Shown: positions 9,864 through 18,973 of the stretch, in pieces | How the letters are laid out: each line of letters opens with the position of its first letter | How positions within the stretch are numbered: the stretch's first letter is position 1 | Assembly (NCBI RefSeq): GCF_000472385.1 | Contig: NZ_AWZU01000049.1 | Location: forward strand, 248-62,086 | Direction: 5' to 3' | Origin: Bradyrhizobium sp. ARR65 | GTDB taxonomy: Bacteria > Pseudomonadota > Alphaproteobacteria > Rhizobiales > Xanthobacteraceae | DNA length: 61,839 nucleotides | Program-made: the position numbers and the translations under genes | Notes under the pieces: model-generated | Databases searched by the model: none | What the model was told of the DNA's origin: nothing | The model's input: only the letters and a program-made list of their open reading frames with translations

Positions 9864-10233
9864 GTTTCACTCCCGAAATTCTATGTTCACTTATTTGCTC
9901 AGGCCGGAAGACGAGCAGGGACCTTTTGGGTTGTCTTCCTCAGAGAAGCCTTCGTAGCGCCAAGGCAGGCCAGGATATAACGGCCGGACGTTACACGCGC
10001 AGATTGCACTATCCAACCGCACCAATCGTCGAGAATCAAGTCTGTGCGTGCTCGCAAAATCGTGAGCTATTCCTCGGCGATTGCAATGTGCGTCGACGGG
10101 GATCAATGCCGGCCTGCTGACGGAACTGCTCGGCCGATCACGCTTTTGACGGTTCTAGCGCCACCAGAACCGGTGACAATCTTGCCCCAGCGGATGTTCC
10201 ATATGGGCGGGATCTTTTGTTGGCCCGGTTTCC
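9864..10233. other. Intergenic, no gene seen
   Basis: 370 bases between the TylF-like gene and the end of the protease gene, both on the minus strand. Base composition is lower in GC than average, like the TylF gene. I saw no convincing coding frame, RNA gene or terminator. Confidence 0.4.
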
Positions 10234-11007
10234 CTAGCCGCTCAGCCGCGCCCGCGCCAGCACGGCGCGAACGGCCGCGACCGGCACCGCGAACCCGAAG
10301 CCCGGCGCGTCCGGGCGGCGGCTTCGCGCGACATTGATCCCGACAAGCTCGCCGCGCCCATTGATCAAGGGGCCGCCCGAATTGCCACGCTCGATCAAGG
10401 CATCGGTCACGATCAGGTCGGCGTTTTCGATGCCCGGACATGAGCGATGCAGCGCGCTGATAATGCCGAAAGTCGTGCTTTGCCCACGCCCCAGCGGATG
10501 GCCGACGGCAAACACAACGTCGCCGATCTGCAAACCGTCCGCGTGTCCAAGCGCAAGCGCGTTGAGTCTCCCCGGCGCAATCTTGAGAATGGCGAGGTCG
10601 TCGCCTTGAGAGGCAGCAATAACGGCCGCGCCGAGGCGGCGGCCGTCGGAAACGGCGACCGTCACGGCTTCGGCATCTTCGACCACGTGCTGGCTGGTCA
10701 CGATCAGGCCGAGGTCGGCGTCCACGATGACGCCCGAGCCGATCACGTTAACATCCTGTGGCAGCGGCGCGTCTGGAAATCCTGCGGCGGGATCGACCGA
10801 CAGATGATCATTGGGCGGGCGCTTGGTGCTCGTGACCGCAACGACCGACGGCAAGATGCTGTTGACCAGCGGCGCAAGCGAGGACTGCGGAAACTCGGCA
10901 TGGCTTGGCTGCCTATGCTCGCTATAGGTCGGCGCTGCCATCAGGACCAAAAGCAGAGCCGTGCAGGCGCCGATACGCCTGCCCGAATGAAAGATCATCA
11001 AAGCCAT
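10234..11007 (-). CDS. Trypsin-like serine protease, HtrA-like without PDZ domain
   Basis: A 257-residue exported protease. A signal peptide (ACTALLLVLMAAPTYS) is followed by a chymotrypsin-fold domain with the catalytic triad: His in VTSQHVVED, Asp in GDDLAIL and Ser in RGNSGGPLI. The chain ends about 40 residues after the serine, so the PDZ domain of DegP/HtrA is absent. Probably a periplasmic quality-control or regulatory protease. The ATG has only a weak ribosome site. Confidence 0.88.
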   Translation of the reverse strand: MALMIFHSGRRIGACTALLLVLMAAPTYSEHRQPSHAEFPQSSLAPLVNSILPSVVAVTSTKRPPNDHLSVDPAAGFPDAPLPQDVNVIGSGVIVDADLGLIVTSQHVVEDAEAVTVAVSDGRRLGAAVIAASQGDDLAILKIAPGRLNALALGHADGLQIGDVVFAVGHPLGRGQSTTFGIISALHRSCPGIENADLIVTDALIERGNSGGPLINGRGELVGINVARSRRPDAPGFGFAVPVAAVRAVLARARLSG

Positions 11008-11218
11008 CTCGCATTACGCTCGCGCAGATCTGGAGAGGCTATGCGAAGGCGGCAAGTGCGCGTTGAGGCATGTCAACCTTGCCCAGCGCGCAATCCATGC
11101 GCAACAATCCGGTTAAGGAGGTTCCGATCCAACCATTCCTCGCGGCGGCGCTTGATTCATATCAACGCCAAGTGCCGGACGGCTGGGATGATCGGCCCGC
11201 TTCCGGCGGAGGAACAGC

Positions 11219-12058
11219 ATGATCAAGGATATCCTGGTACAAATCCCGACGGAGCGGGCGGCGCGGCCCGTCGTCGATGCATCGGTCTCGCTGGCCGTGG
11301 CCTTCGGCGCCCATCTCGATGCGCTGGCGGCCGGTTATGTATCGGCGAGCACCGCCTATGTGATGGATGGAAGTGCGGGCGCCGCCGTTGCCGCCGTGTT
11401 CGAAATGGAGAAGGAGAGAGCCGCCCAGCATGCCGCCGCGGCGCTCGACGTGTTCGAGGCCGAGGCCCGAAGCGCCAAGATCTCCTACGAACGACATGCG
11501 ATTGAGGAGGCACCGGCGGATGCGGCGAGCTCGATCGCCGCATCCGCACGAGTTTATGACTTGACCGTCGTGCCGCAGCCCGAGACGGGAGTTGACAGCT
11601 TCGACAACACCATTCCAACCGAAGTGCTGATTCAGGCCGGCGGGCCCGTGCTGTTCGTGCCCCACATCTTTCGCGGGCCCTTCACGGCCAAGCGTATCGG
11701 CATTTGCTGGGACGGAAGCCGGCAGGCGGCCCGTGCGCTGAGGGATGCAAAGCCCCTCCTCGAGAAAGCGGATGCGCTGGTGGCGATTGCGATCAATGAG
11801 GAGAGCGCACCGACGGAAGCATCGGCCGCAAACCTCGCCAAGCACCTCGCGCGCGCCGGACTGCCGATCAGGATCATCGAACTTGCGGCGGCGCGCGCCG
11901 ATATTCAACCCACCATCCTATCGTTGGCGGCGGACGAAGATCTCGACATGCTGGTGATGGGAGGCTACGGCCATTCGCGCGTGCGGGAAGGCGTCCTGGG
12001 CGGCGTCACGCGGGCGATGCTGCGGGCCATGACCGTGCCGACGCTGATGTCGCATTGA
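11219..12058 (+). CDS. Universal stress protein, two tandem Usp domains
   Basis: A 279-residue protein of two UspA-like domains: 1-150 with a degenerate nucleotide loop, and 155-279 with the ATP-binding pattern MGGYGHSRVREGVLGGVTRAML followed by TVPTLMSH. UspA tandems bind ATP or act in stress survival; the first domain lacks the full G-2x-G-9x-G(S/T) motif. The start is set by GGAGGAACAGC before the ATG. It stands alone, convergent with tex. Confidence 0.9.
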   Translation: MIKDILVQIPTERAARPVVDASVSLAVAFGAHLDALAAGYVSASTAYVMDGSAGAAVAAVFEMEKERAAQHAAAALDVFEAEARSAKISYERHAIEEAPADAASSIAASARVYDLTVVPQPETGVDSFDNTIPTEVLIQAGGPVLFVPHIFRGPFTAKRIGICWDGSRQAARALRDAKPLLEKADALVAIAINEESAPTEASAANLAKHLARAGLPIRIIELAAARADIQPTILSLAADEDLDMLVMGGYGHSRVREGVLGGVTRAMLRAMTVPTLMSH

Positions 12059-12102
12059 GCCCGTTGAACCGCGATCGCTTTGGACTAAGACAGGCTCGAT
12101 CT

Positions 12103-12215
12103 CCGTCATCCCCACGTAAACGGCTTCGCCGTTTGTCGCTGGAGGCGCTCGCCACCGGGTCCGCGCGAAGCGCGGCCCGATGACAGGCTCCGCGGGCCTC
12201 GAAGGAGGACGGGGC
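12103..12215. repeat. Family C interspersed palindromic repeat, copy 1
   Basis: GTCATCCCC at one end, a small AAACGGC..GCCGTTT palindrome, GGGTCCGCGCGAAGCGC and CTCGAAGGA at the other. Related blocks occur at 24060, 33355, 41462, 43018, 50408 and 61556. It lies between the convergent usp and tex genes, where such repeats often act as terminators or transcript stabilisers. Confidence 0.7.
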
Positions 12216-12246
12216 AGCTTGAGAGCCGTGTCCAGCTAACAGGCGT

Positions 12247-14580
12247 CTAAATCTGCGGCTTTGCGCGGCCGCTTTTTTCGGCGGCACGGCGCAAGGCGTC
12301 GGCAAGCGCGCCGCCGCCGGACTGCTCCTGCGGTTTGCGGCTCGCCGTGGACCGCATCGAGGAACCGGCGCTGTCGCGCGTCCCCTTGCCGTCCTTCTTC
12401 GGACCGACCTCGTCATCGAGCCGCAGTGTCAGCGAGATGCGCTTGCGGGCAACCTCGACGTCCAGCACCTTCACCTTGACGATGTCGCCGGGCTTCACCA
12501 CCTCGCGCGGGTCCTTGATGAAATTCCTGGACATCGCCGAGACGTGGACCAGCCCGTCCTGATGCACACCGATGTCGACGAAGGCGCCGAAGGCGGCGAC
12601 GTTCGTCACGGTGCCCTCCAGGATCATGCCGCGCTTGAGATCCTTGATCTCCTCGACACCCTCCTTGAACACGGCGGCCTTGAAGGCCGGGCGCGGGTCG
12701 CGGCCGGGCTTTTCCAGTTCGCGCAGGATGTCGGTGACCGTCGGCAGGCCGAACGTCTCGTCGACGAAGGCCTGCGGCTTGAGCTGACGTACGATCTCGC
12801 CATTGCCGATCAGCGCCTTGATGTCGCTCTTGGTAGCGGCCAGGATCCGCCGCACCACGGGATAGGCTTCGGGATGCACGCCGGAGGCGTCGAGCGGATC
12901 CTCGCCGTCATTGATGCGCAGGAAGCCCGCGCATTGCTCGAAGGCCTTCGGTCCGAGCCGCGGCACCTCCTTCAGCGCCTTGCGTGACTTGAACGGGCCG
13001 TTCTCGTCGCGATGCTGCACGATGCTTTGCGCCAGCGATGGGCCGATGCCCGACACCCGCGACAGCAGCGGGACGGAGGCGGTGTTAACGTCGACGCCGA
13101 CCGCGTTCACGCAGTCCTCGACCACCGCATCCAGCGAGCGCGCTAACTTAGCCTCACCGAGGTCATGTTGATATTGCCCGACGCCGATCGCCTTGGGGTC
13201 GATCTTCACGAGCTCGGCCAGCGGATCCTGCAACCGCCGCGCGATCGAGACCGCGCCGCGCATGGTCACGTCGAGATCAGGCAATTCTCCCGAGGCAAAG
13301 GCCGAGGCCGAGTAGACGGAGGCGCCGGCTTCCGAGACGACGATCTTGGTCATCTTCAGATCGGGCAGCCGCTTCACCAGTTCGGTGGCTAGTTTGTCGG
13401 TTTCCCGCGAGGCGGTGCCGTTGCCGATGGCGATGAGGTCGACGCGGTGCGCGATCGCGAGCTTGCCGAGGATGGCCAGCGCCTCGTCCCATTGCCGCTG
13501 CGGCTCATGCGGATAGACAGCGGTGGTCGCCAGCACCTTGCCAGTCGCATCCACGACGGCGACCTTGACGCCGGTGCGGTAACCCGGATCGAGCCCCATG
13601 GTGACGCGCGCTCCCGCAGGCGCGGCGAGCAGCAGGTCGCGCAAGTTGGAGGCGAACACGCGTACCGCCTCTGTTTCGGCCGCATTCCACAGCCGCATGC
13701 GCAGATCGATGTTGAGATGGAGCTGGATCTTGGTGCGCCAGGCCCAGCGCACGGTCTCCAGGAGCCAGCGGTCGCCCGGCCGACCCTGATCCGAGATGCC
13801 GAAGCGCTGCATGATTTTCAGCTCATAGGTGCCGGGCACGCCGGCCGCCGGCGCTTGCGGTTCGGGATCGATCTGCAGGTCGAGAATTTCCTCTTTCTCG
13901 CCGCGGAACATCGCGAGAATCCGGTGCGAGGGAAGCTTCTGCAGCGGCTCGCTCCAATCGAAATAGTCCTTGAACTTCTCGCCTTCGGTCTTTTTGCCCT
14001 TGCGCACGGTCGAGACCATCCGCCCTTGCGCCCACATCTCCTCACGGAGCGCGCCGATCAGATCGGCATCTTCATCAAAGCGCTCGACCAGGATGGCACG
14101 CGCACCGTCGAGCGCGGCGGCGACATCGGCGACGCCTTTCTCCGCATCGACAAAATCCTTTGCCACCTGCCTGGGATCGTTTTGCGGCTCCTTCAGCAGC
14201 AGTTCCGATAAGGGCTCGAGACCCGCCTCCTTGGCGATCTCGGCTTTGGTGCGGCGCTTCGGCTTATAGGGGAGATAGATATCTTCCAATCGCGCCTTGC
14301 TGTCGGCCGCCATGATCGTGGCCTCGAGCGCGGCATCGAGCTTGCCCTGCTCGCGGATCGACTCGAGGATCGCCTTGCGACGCTCTTCCAGCTCGCGCAA
14401 GTAAGTGAGCCGCTCCTCCAGTGTGCGCAATTGCGTGTCGTCCAGCGCGCCGGTCAGTTCCTTGCGATAGCGGGCAATGAAGGGGACCGTGGCGCCGCCA
14501 TCGAGCAGCGTCACCGCCGCCTCGACCTGCTGCTCCCGAACACCAAGCTCTTGCGCAATCTTCTGATTGATCTTTGCCAC
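12247..14580 (-). CDS. tex: Tex family RNA-binding transcription accessory protein
   Basis: A 777-residue Tex/YhgF protein: an N-terminal helical Tex region, a YqgF/RNase H-like domain starting at TMGLDPGYRTGVKVAVVD, helix-hairpin-helix motifs (LLSRVSGIGPSLAQSIVQH and VPRLGPKAFEQCAGFLRI), and an S1 RNA-binding domain near residues 650-720 (LEGTVTNVAAFGAFVDIG). A basic, low-complexity tail follows. The GTG start at 14580 follows GGAGGGAGTTTGC. Length agrees with the family. Tex acts with the transcription elongation complex; the details are inferred from homologues. Confidence 0.95.
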   Translation of the reverse strand: MAKINQKIAQELGVREQQVEAAVTLLDGGATVPFIARYRKELTGALDDTQLRTLEERLTYLRELEERRKAILESIREQGKLDAALEATIMAADSKARLEDIYLPYKPKRRTKAEIAKEAGLEPLSELLLKEPQNDPRQVAKDFVDAEKGVADVAAALDGARAILVERFDEDADLIGALREEMWAQGRMVSTVRKGKKTEGEKFKDYFDWSEPLQKLPSHRILAMFRGEKEEILDLQIDPEPQAPAAGVPGTYELKIMQRFGISDQGRPGDRWLLETVRWAWRTKIQLHLNIDLRMRLWNAAETEAVRVFASNLRDLLLAAPAGARVTMGLDPGYRTGVKVAVVDATGKVLATTAVYPHEPQRQWDEALAILGKLAIAHRVDLIAIGNGTASRETDKLATELVKRLPDLKMTKIVVSEAGASVYSASAFASGELPDLDVTMRGAVSIARRLQDPLAELVKIDPKAIGVGQYQHDLGEAKLARSLDAVVEDCVNAVGVDVNTASVPLLSRVSGIGPSLAQSIVQHRDENGPFKSRKALKEVPRLGPKAFEQCAGFLRINDGEDPLDASGVHPEAYPVVRRILAATKSDIKALIGNGEIVRQLKPQAFVDETFGLPTVTDILRELEKPGRDPRPAFKAAVFKEGVEEIKDLKRGMILEGTVTNVAAFGAFVDIGVHQDGLVHVSAMSRNFIKDPREVVKPGDIVKVKVLDVEVARKRISLTLRLDDEVGPKKDGKGTRDSAGSSMRSTASRKPQEQSGGGALADALRRAAEKSGRAKPQI

Positions 14581-14821
14581 GCAAACTCCCTCCGGCGCGA
14601 AGCAGCCAGCCCTGCCGGCTGCGAGGACGCCGCTTATGGACCAACTCCGATTGATTCCTCAAGCGGGTGCGCGCGACGCAAAAGGCACACTCGAAAGCGT
14701 TGGGGATATTGTTGGCCGGCCGGTGGGCCCGCTTCCGCTGCAAAGGGAGAAACGCAGCGCCATAGTGATGGCCAGATGATAAGTAGCTGAAATCGCGTGC
14801 TTAGTCGGGGAGCACGGCGAG

Positions 14822-14898
<77 letters not shown>

Positions 14899-15096
14899 GC
14901 GCGCGCCGCCGCGCTGCAATGTCCATAGCAGAGCGCGAGGCGGATCGGAAGCCTCCCGGAGGTAGGTCCTTGCCGTTGTTTTCCTGCGGTGGGATACCGG
15001 GAACGCGCGACCCAACCGGCAGGCGAGCATACGCCAGCCGCGCGTCCCGGTCAGGCGCGTCCCAGACGCTGCACCGAAAGCGCAAGCGGCCGCTAG

Positions 15097-15285
15097 TTAC
15101 TTCTGATCGACAACGTGCCTCAGGACGAGATCGGATAGCTGCGTCACAAGCGCCCGCAGCCGGGCATTTTCCTCGAGCAGGGCAATCACATCATTATCCA
15201 AATCACTATCCGACTTGTCCTCATCGCATTGCAGCCGCGACGGCAGAACCCGATCCTTGGTCGACGGCGAATAAACGTTTCCCAT
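15097..15285 (-). CDS. Small hypothetical protein with C-terminal leucine-rich helix
   Basis: 62 residues starting MGNVYSPSTKDRVLPSRL and ending in an amphipathic helix (ENARLRALVTQLSDLVLR) that could form a coiled coil. The ATG at 15285 has AGGGG nine bases upstream; an alternative ATG at 15294 would be too close to it. It looks like a conserved lineage-specific small protein, but no function can be assigned. Confidence 0.65.
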   Translation of the reverse strand: MGNVYSPSTKDRVLPSRLQCDEDKSDSDLDNDVIALLEENARLRALVTQLSDLVLRHVVDQK

Positions 15286-15538
15286 GACTGACATCCCCTG
15301 GCCAACTGAACTCCGCCGAGTCAGGTCTGTTACGGATGGTCGGGAACGTGGGCTGAGTCGGCGTCGAAATTTGGACCGTTCCAAGGGGAAATTAGAGCGG
15401 CTATGCAGCGAACACTTGGCGCAATCAATTTGCCGCGGAAATCAGCGCTATCGCGGGATGCGCCAGTTCACATAGGTTAATCTGACAACCATCCTGCCAT
15501 AGGAAGCGGCAGGGTATCTGGCGCAATCCTAAGAGGAC

Positions 15539-15575
15539 GGAATGCCGTGCCGATACTCTTTCGGCACGGCATTCC
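15539..15575. repeat. Perfect 15-bp hairpin in the 15286-15657 gap
   Basis: GGAATGCCGTGCCGA and its exact complement are separated by seven bases (TACTCTT). No T run follows on either side, so it is not a standard intrinsic terminator. It lies downstream of the leftward hydrolase gene and upstream of the small gene at 15285. The rest of the gap (15286-15657) holds nothing I can identify. Confidence 0.75.
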
Positions 15576-15657
15576 GATACGGGCCGGCACCGTGCCGCCC
15601 TCAATCGATTGCTCAATTCCTGGCGTCTGCGATTCGCGCCGTCCGCGCGCTCATCAC

Positions 15658-16260
15658 TTAGCCGCAGCGCGTATTTGCCGACAGAATGTCGTGGAGCACC
15701 TGCTTCTGCATCGACGGGAAGGTGGTCACCGAAATATGTCCAAGCTCCGGGTTGCTTTTCATGTCCACATTCTTGAGCGAGCCGTGAAAATGATCGCCCG
15801 GCTGCACAGTCGTGCCGACCCCGTCGGAAACATAGAAGTTCTCGAGGCTATGCACATTGGCGGGGACGGCGCCCTTGATCACGGGATCGAGCGTCACGAT
15901 CAGTGCGACATGCATGCCGGCCTTGTTGAGACGATCGGCCATCATCAACGCGCCGGTCGCGCCGAAGGAATGGCCGACCAGCACGATCGTGCCGACCCGG
16001 CCGCTTCTGCAGTCCTCGATGGCCTCGTTGGCAAGCGACAGCGCAAAGATGTGATTGGCGACCTCGGTCTCGATATTCCTTTCCTTGAGCTCTTGCGCGA
16101 GCTGGTCGATCCCGGGCGACAGCACGTTGGTGAAGCCGCGCAGCAGGAAGACCTTTTCACGTGGCGGGCCGGCCGAGTGAGGCTGCGATTGCGACAGGCC
16201 GGCGCGCGCCGACAGGCAGGCCAACAGTGCGACAAAGAGGAAAGCAGCAACACGCGCCAT
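15658..16260 (-). CDS. Exported alpha/beta-hydrolase-like protein
   Basis: 200 residues with an N-terminal signal peptide (MARVAAFLFVALLACLSARAG) and a lipase/thioesterase-like core. The nucleophile elbow is GHSFG in IVLVGHSFGATGALMMAD, an acid candidate is in TLDPVIKG, and a His candidate is in LGHISVTTFP near the end. Substrate unknown; the LRGFTNVLSPGIDQLAQEL opening resembles small esterases that find a partner by name rather than sequence family. ATG 16260 has GGGA eight bases upstream; 16269 is an alternative. Confidence 0.78.
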   Translation of the reverse strand: MARVAAFLFVALLACLSARAGLSQSQPHSAGPPREKVFLLRGFTNVLSPGIDQLAQELKERNIETEVANHIFALSLANEAIEDCRSGRVGTIVLVGHSFGATGALMMADRLNKAGMHVALIVTLDPVIKGAVPANVHSLENFYVSDGVGTTVQPGDHFHGSLKNVDMKSNPELGHISVTTFPSMQKQVLHDILSANTRCG

Positions 16261-16493
16261 CGCAGACATCCCAGATTCCGTTCCTGCTGCGATCTTATTG
16301 CAATCGAACGGAGGCCGGAAGTGATCGCTTGGCAACAGCGCCCTGACGAATCGCAATGTGCGTTGCCGTCAGATGACCGCGAGCTTCACGTCGTATTCGA
16401 CGGCGCCCTTACGGAGATGGGCGCTGATAGAGATTATAGAGCACAGCGACGCCAAAAATGTGAGCCAGCGCGCTGCGTCGGATCGAGCCGCTA

Positions 16494-16619
16494 TCAATCC
16501 TGCGACGATGGCGCGGATGGCGTAAGCTGGGCCGGCAGCATCAAAAGCTGCGGTTGCCGCATTTCGGCAAGCCGCGCCCGACAATATTCCCGGTAGATAA
16601 GGTTGAGCAAAGCCGACAT
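16494..16619 (-). CDS. 41-residue small protein
   Basis: MSALLNLIYREYCRARLAEM opens a 41-residue frame with an AAGGAG ribosome site seven bases before the ATG, the strongest signal in this stretch. The N-terminal half is an amphipathic helix with alternating hydrophobic and Arg residues. No function is known to me. A longer frame on the same strand (16369-16845) is a different reading frame and looks non-coding. Confidence 0.55.
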   Translation of the reverse strand: MSALLNLIYREYCRARLAEMRQPQLLMLPAQLTPSAPSSQD

Positions 16620-17425
16620 GGCTGAACTCCTTCTTGTTTTTGATTGCCGCCGGACGAGACCGGCGGGAGATGGACGTACTCGACCGGATATACGCAATCC
16701 GGCCGCCTGACGTTACAGCGCAGGTAGGATTCAAGAGGCGGCTGCTGTCCGCCTGTGAGCTACGGACTAAATAGGCGCTGCCCGCGCGAAATAAATGAGT
16801 GACGGGCGAAAAGACTATTTCGTGTGGACAAACAATCACCCGCAAATCGCGGCGGCGTGATCACCACTGAACGGCGCGGCCGGTCAGGTCGAACACCGGG
16901 GCGAGCCCGCAAGCCGAACGTCAGCATCCTGTCGCCGTCATGGCCAACATCCGCGACGTCCGATGGCGACTTGGTGTGCCGCCGCCGCGCGCCGCCATCG
17001 CCACCGTATAGATGGGTGCATCCGCAATCACCTTCATCGGCCGCCGATTGGGTGCTGCTCGGCTCGCCCCAGCGTCAGCGCCAGCGCGACGACCCTCAAC
17101 GGCTTCATGGTACAGCGTCCGAAGTGGCTTGTGCCGGCGTCAGAACCGGTTCCGGCGTCCGGCCCGGACGATCGCGGCGCTTCCCGCCACAATCAAGCCC
17201 CGTTTCGGAGATGAACGCTTTTTAATTCGAACCGGTTCGGCCGAGCCGGCCGCGATAAGTTGTTGACGCTTGGCGCCGCGGGCCGCGCCGGCTCTCTTGA
17301 CCGGCGGGCGGCGCAATGTCATCGCAAGGTCAGCAAGCGGCGTTTAATCCCCTCGTCTGACCGGCCGCGCAAGCAAGCGCGTTCTCGTTATCTTCCATCC
17401 CCAGGGAATAGATCAAGGGACATAG
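16620..17425. other. Gene-poor stretch of about 800 bases
   Basis: No frame here shows a ribosome site plus plausible protein. On the minus strand at 17108 an ATG opens a short signal-peptide-like stretch (MKPLRVVALALTLG) that stops after 24 residues, possibly debris of an exported small protein. Several GAACCGGTTC-like palindromes occur near 17142-17240. Confidence 0.4.
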
Positions 17426-18349
17426 ATGATCATCAGGTCGCTCGTTTTCGGCATGCTCGCCAGCGCGGTGGCGGTTGCGGCCGCGCACGCGCAGGACAAT
17501 CGCAACCTGCTGGAGTCCAAGGAATCGCTCTACAACAATATTTATGTGTACGAACAGCCGCCTTACGTCAGCATGACGTTCGGCCACAACCGGCGCATCT
17601 ACACCGAAAGCGTCTACAACACCCACGACGACAAGGACCTGCCGGTCGACTACACGCGCTACATGACCGCGAGCCTGATGTACGCCAAGGACGTGCATTC
17701 GATCCTGGAAATCGGCTTCGGCGGCGGCCGCACCGCCTGGTATCTGCACCGCTTCCTGCCCAATGTCCCGATCACCTCGGTCGAGCTCGATCCGACGGTG
17801 GTGCAGCTCGCGAAGAAATATTTCGGCATCAAGGACGAGCCGAACTTCCAGGTCGTCAACCGCGACGGCCGGCTGTTCCTGCAGGAATCCAAGGACAAAT
17901 ACGACGTCATCCTGATCGACGCCTATCGCGGTCCGTTCGTGCCGTTTCACCTCCTGACCAAGGAGTTTTATCAGATCGTCAAGGACCATCTCGCCGAGGG
18001 CGGCGTGGTCGCGCAAAACGTCGAGCCTTCGACCATGCTATTCGATTCCGCGGTGAAGACGATCAATGCGGTGTTCCCGCAGCTTGATTTCTACCGGGCC
18101 GACGGCAACATCGTCACGGTTGCCTATGACGGCGCCGAGCGGAGGGGTGAGGATCTCGCGGCGTTCGCCCACGACCGCGACAAGGCTTACGGCCTGCGCT
18201 ACAGCCTTGCGGACATGCTCAACGAGCGGCGGCGTATCGATATCGCAAGCGGCAAGGTCATCGACGCCAATGCCAAGGTCCTCACGGACGATTTCGCGCC
18301 GGTCGAAGCCTTGAAGAGCATCGAGCGCCACAACAGGAAGCTGCCTTGA
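17426..18349 (+). CDS. Exported spermidine-synthase-like methyltransferase-fold protein
   Basis: 307 residues: a cleavable signal peptide (MIIRSLVFGMLASAVAVAAAHA) then a polyamine-synthase-type Rossmann domain with ILEIGFGGGRTAWYL, ITSVELDPTVVQLAKKYFGI and VILIDAYRGPFVPFHLLT. True SpeE proteins have GGGDG and are cytosolic; here the Asp is replaced (GGGRT) and the protein appears exported, so spermidine synthesis is doubtful. RBS AAGGGAC precedes the ATG. The gene overlaps the next by four bases. In many bacteria this domain is fused to a membrane domain; here that part is the separate downstream gene. Confidence 0.82.
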   Translation: MIIRSLVFGMLASAVAVAAAHAQDNRNLLESKESLYNNIYVYEQPPYVSMTFGHNRRIYTESVYNTHDDKDLPVDYTRYMTASLMYAKDVHSILEIGFGGGRTAWYLHRFLPNVPITSVELDPTVVQLAKKYFGIKDEPNFQVVNRDGRLFLQESKDKYDVILIDAYRGPFVPFHLLTKEFYQIVKDHLAEGGVVAQNVEPSTMLFDSAVKTINAVFPQLDFYRADGNIVTVAYDGAERRGEDLAAFAHDRDKAYGLRYSLADMLNERRRIDIASGKVIDANAKVLTDDFAPVEALKSIERHNRKLP

Positions 18350-18960
18350 AGCCATTGTCTGCAACGCTGTCGTTTTCCATCTACGCCTGCTCCTTTCTGG
18401 TCGGCGGCGTCTTGATGGGATTTGAGATGCTGGGCAGCCGCTATCTGTTTCCCTATTTCGGCGGCGGCATCGGCACGTGGGCGAGCCTGATCTCGACGGT
18501 GTTGTGCGCGCTCGCGATCGGCTATTTCGCCGGCAGCGCGATCGTGGCGCGCCATCCGACGCAGCGCTCGATTGCGCTCGCGATCCTGATCGCGGCCGCC
18601 TATCTCGCCTGCGTGCCGGCCACCGCCGATCCGGTGATGGAGACGATTTTGAACTCGCTTGGGGACGGCGCCTCGGCGACGCTGTTGGCGTCGACCGCCC
18701 TGCTCCTGGTGCCGTTGACGTTGCTCGGCACCTTTTCGCCGATCGCAGTCAGCCTCCTGACGCGCTCGGCCGATGAGGCCGGACGTGTGGCGGGACTGGT
18801 CTACGGCGTCTCCACCATCGGCAATGTCGTCGGCACGCTGCTCACGACATTCCTGCTGATCCCGACCGTCGGCTCGCGCGCTATCACCTATTACTTTGCC
18901 GTGGTGCTCGCGGTCTGTGCCGGTGCCCTGCTTCTCAATCCCGTCAAGCGGTCCGTGTGA
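18346..18960 (+). CDS. Six-helix membrane protein, membrane half of fused spermidine-synthase-like transporters
   Basis: 204 residues with about six membrane helices, including SFSIYACSFLVGGVLMGFEM, ATLLASTALLLVPLTLLG and ITYYFAVVLAVCAGALLL. The motif GFEMLGSRYLFPYFGGGIGTW near the start is typical of the membrane half of MFS/spermidine-synthase fusion proteins. The start is a TTG at 18346 inside a TTGA overlap with the previous stop, so translation is probably coupled. Likely partner of the exported synthase-like protein. Confidence 0.8.
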   Translation: MKPLSATLSFSIYACSFLVGGVLMGFEMLGSRYLFPYFGGGIGTWASLISTVLCALAIGYFAGSAIVARHPTQRSIALAILIAAAYLACVPATADPVMETILNSLGDGASATLLASTALLLVPLTLLGTFSPIAVSLLTRSADEAGRVAGLVYGVSTIGNVVGTLLTTFLLIPTVGSRAITYYFAVVLAVCAGALLLNPVKRSV

Positions 18961-18973
18961 GGTTTGGCATAAT

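Noticed and set aside
17034..17108. Possible decayed signal-peptide gene on the minus strand
   Set aside because: Only 24 codons, weak ribosome site; a frameshift would be needed to extend it.
16824..17225. 133-codon plus-strand frame
   Set aside because: Low-complexity Arg/Pro/Ser composition and no ribosome site.
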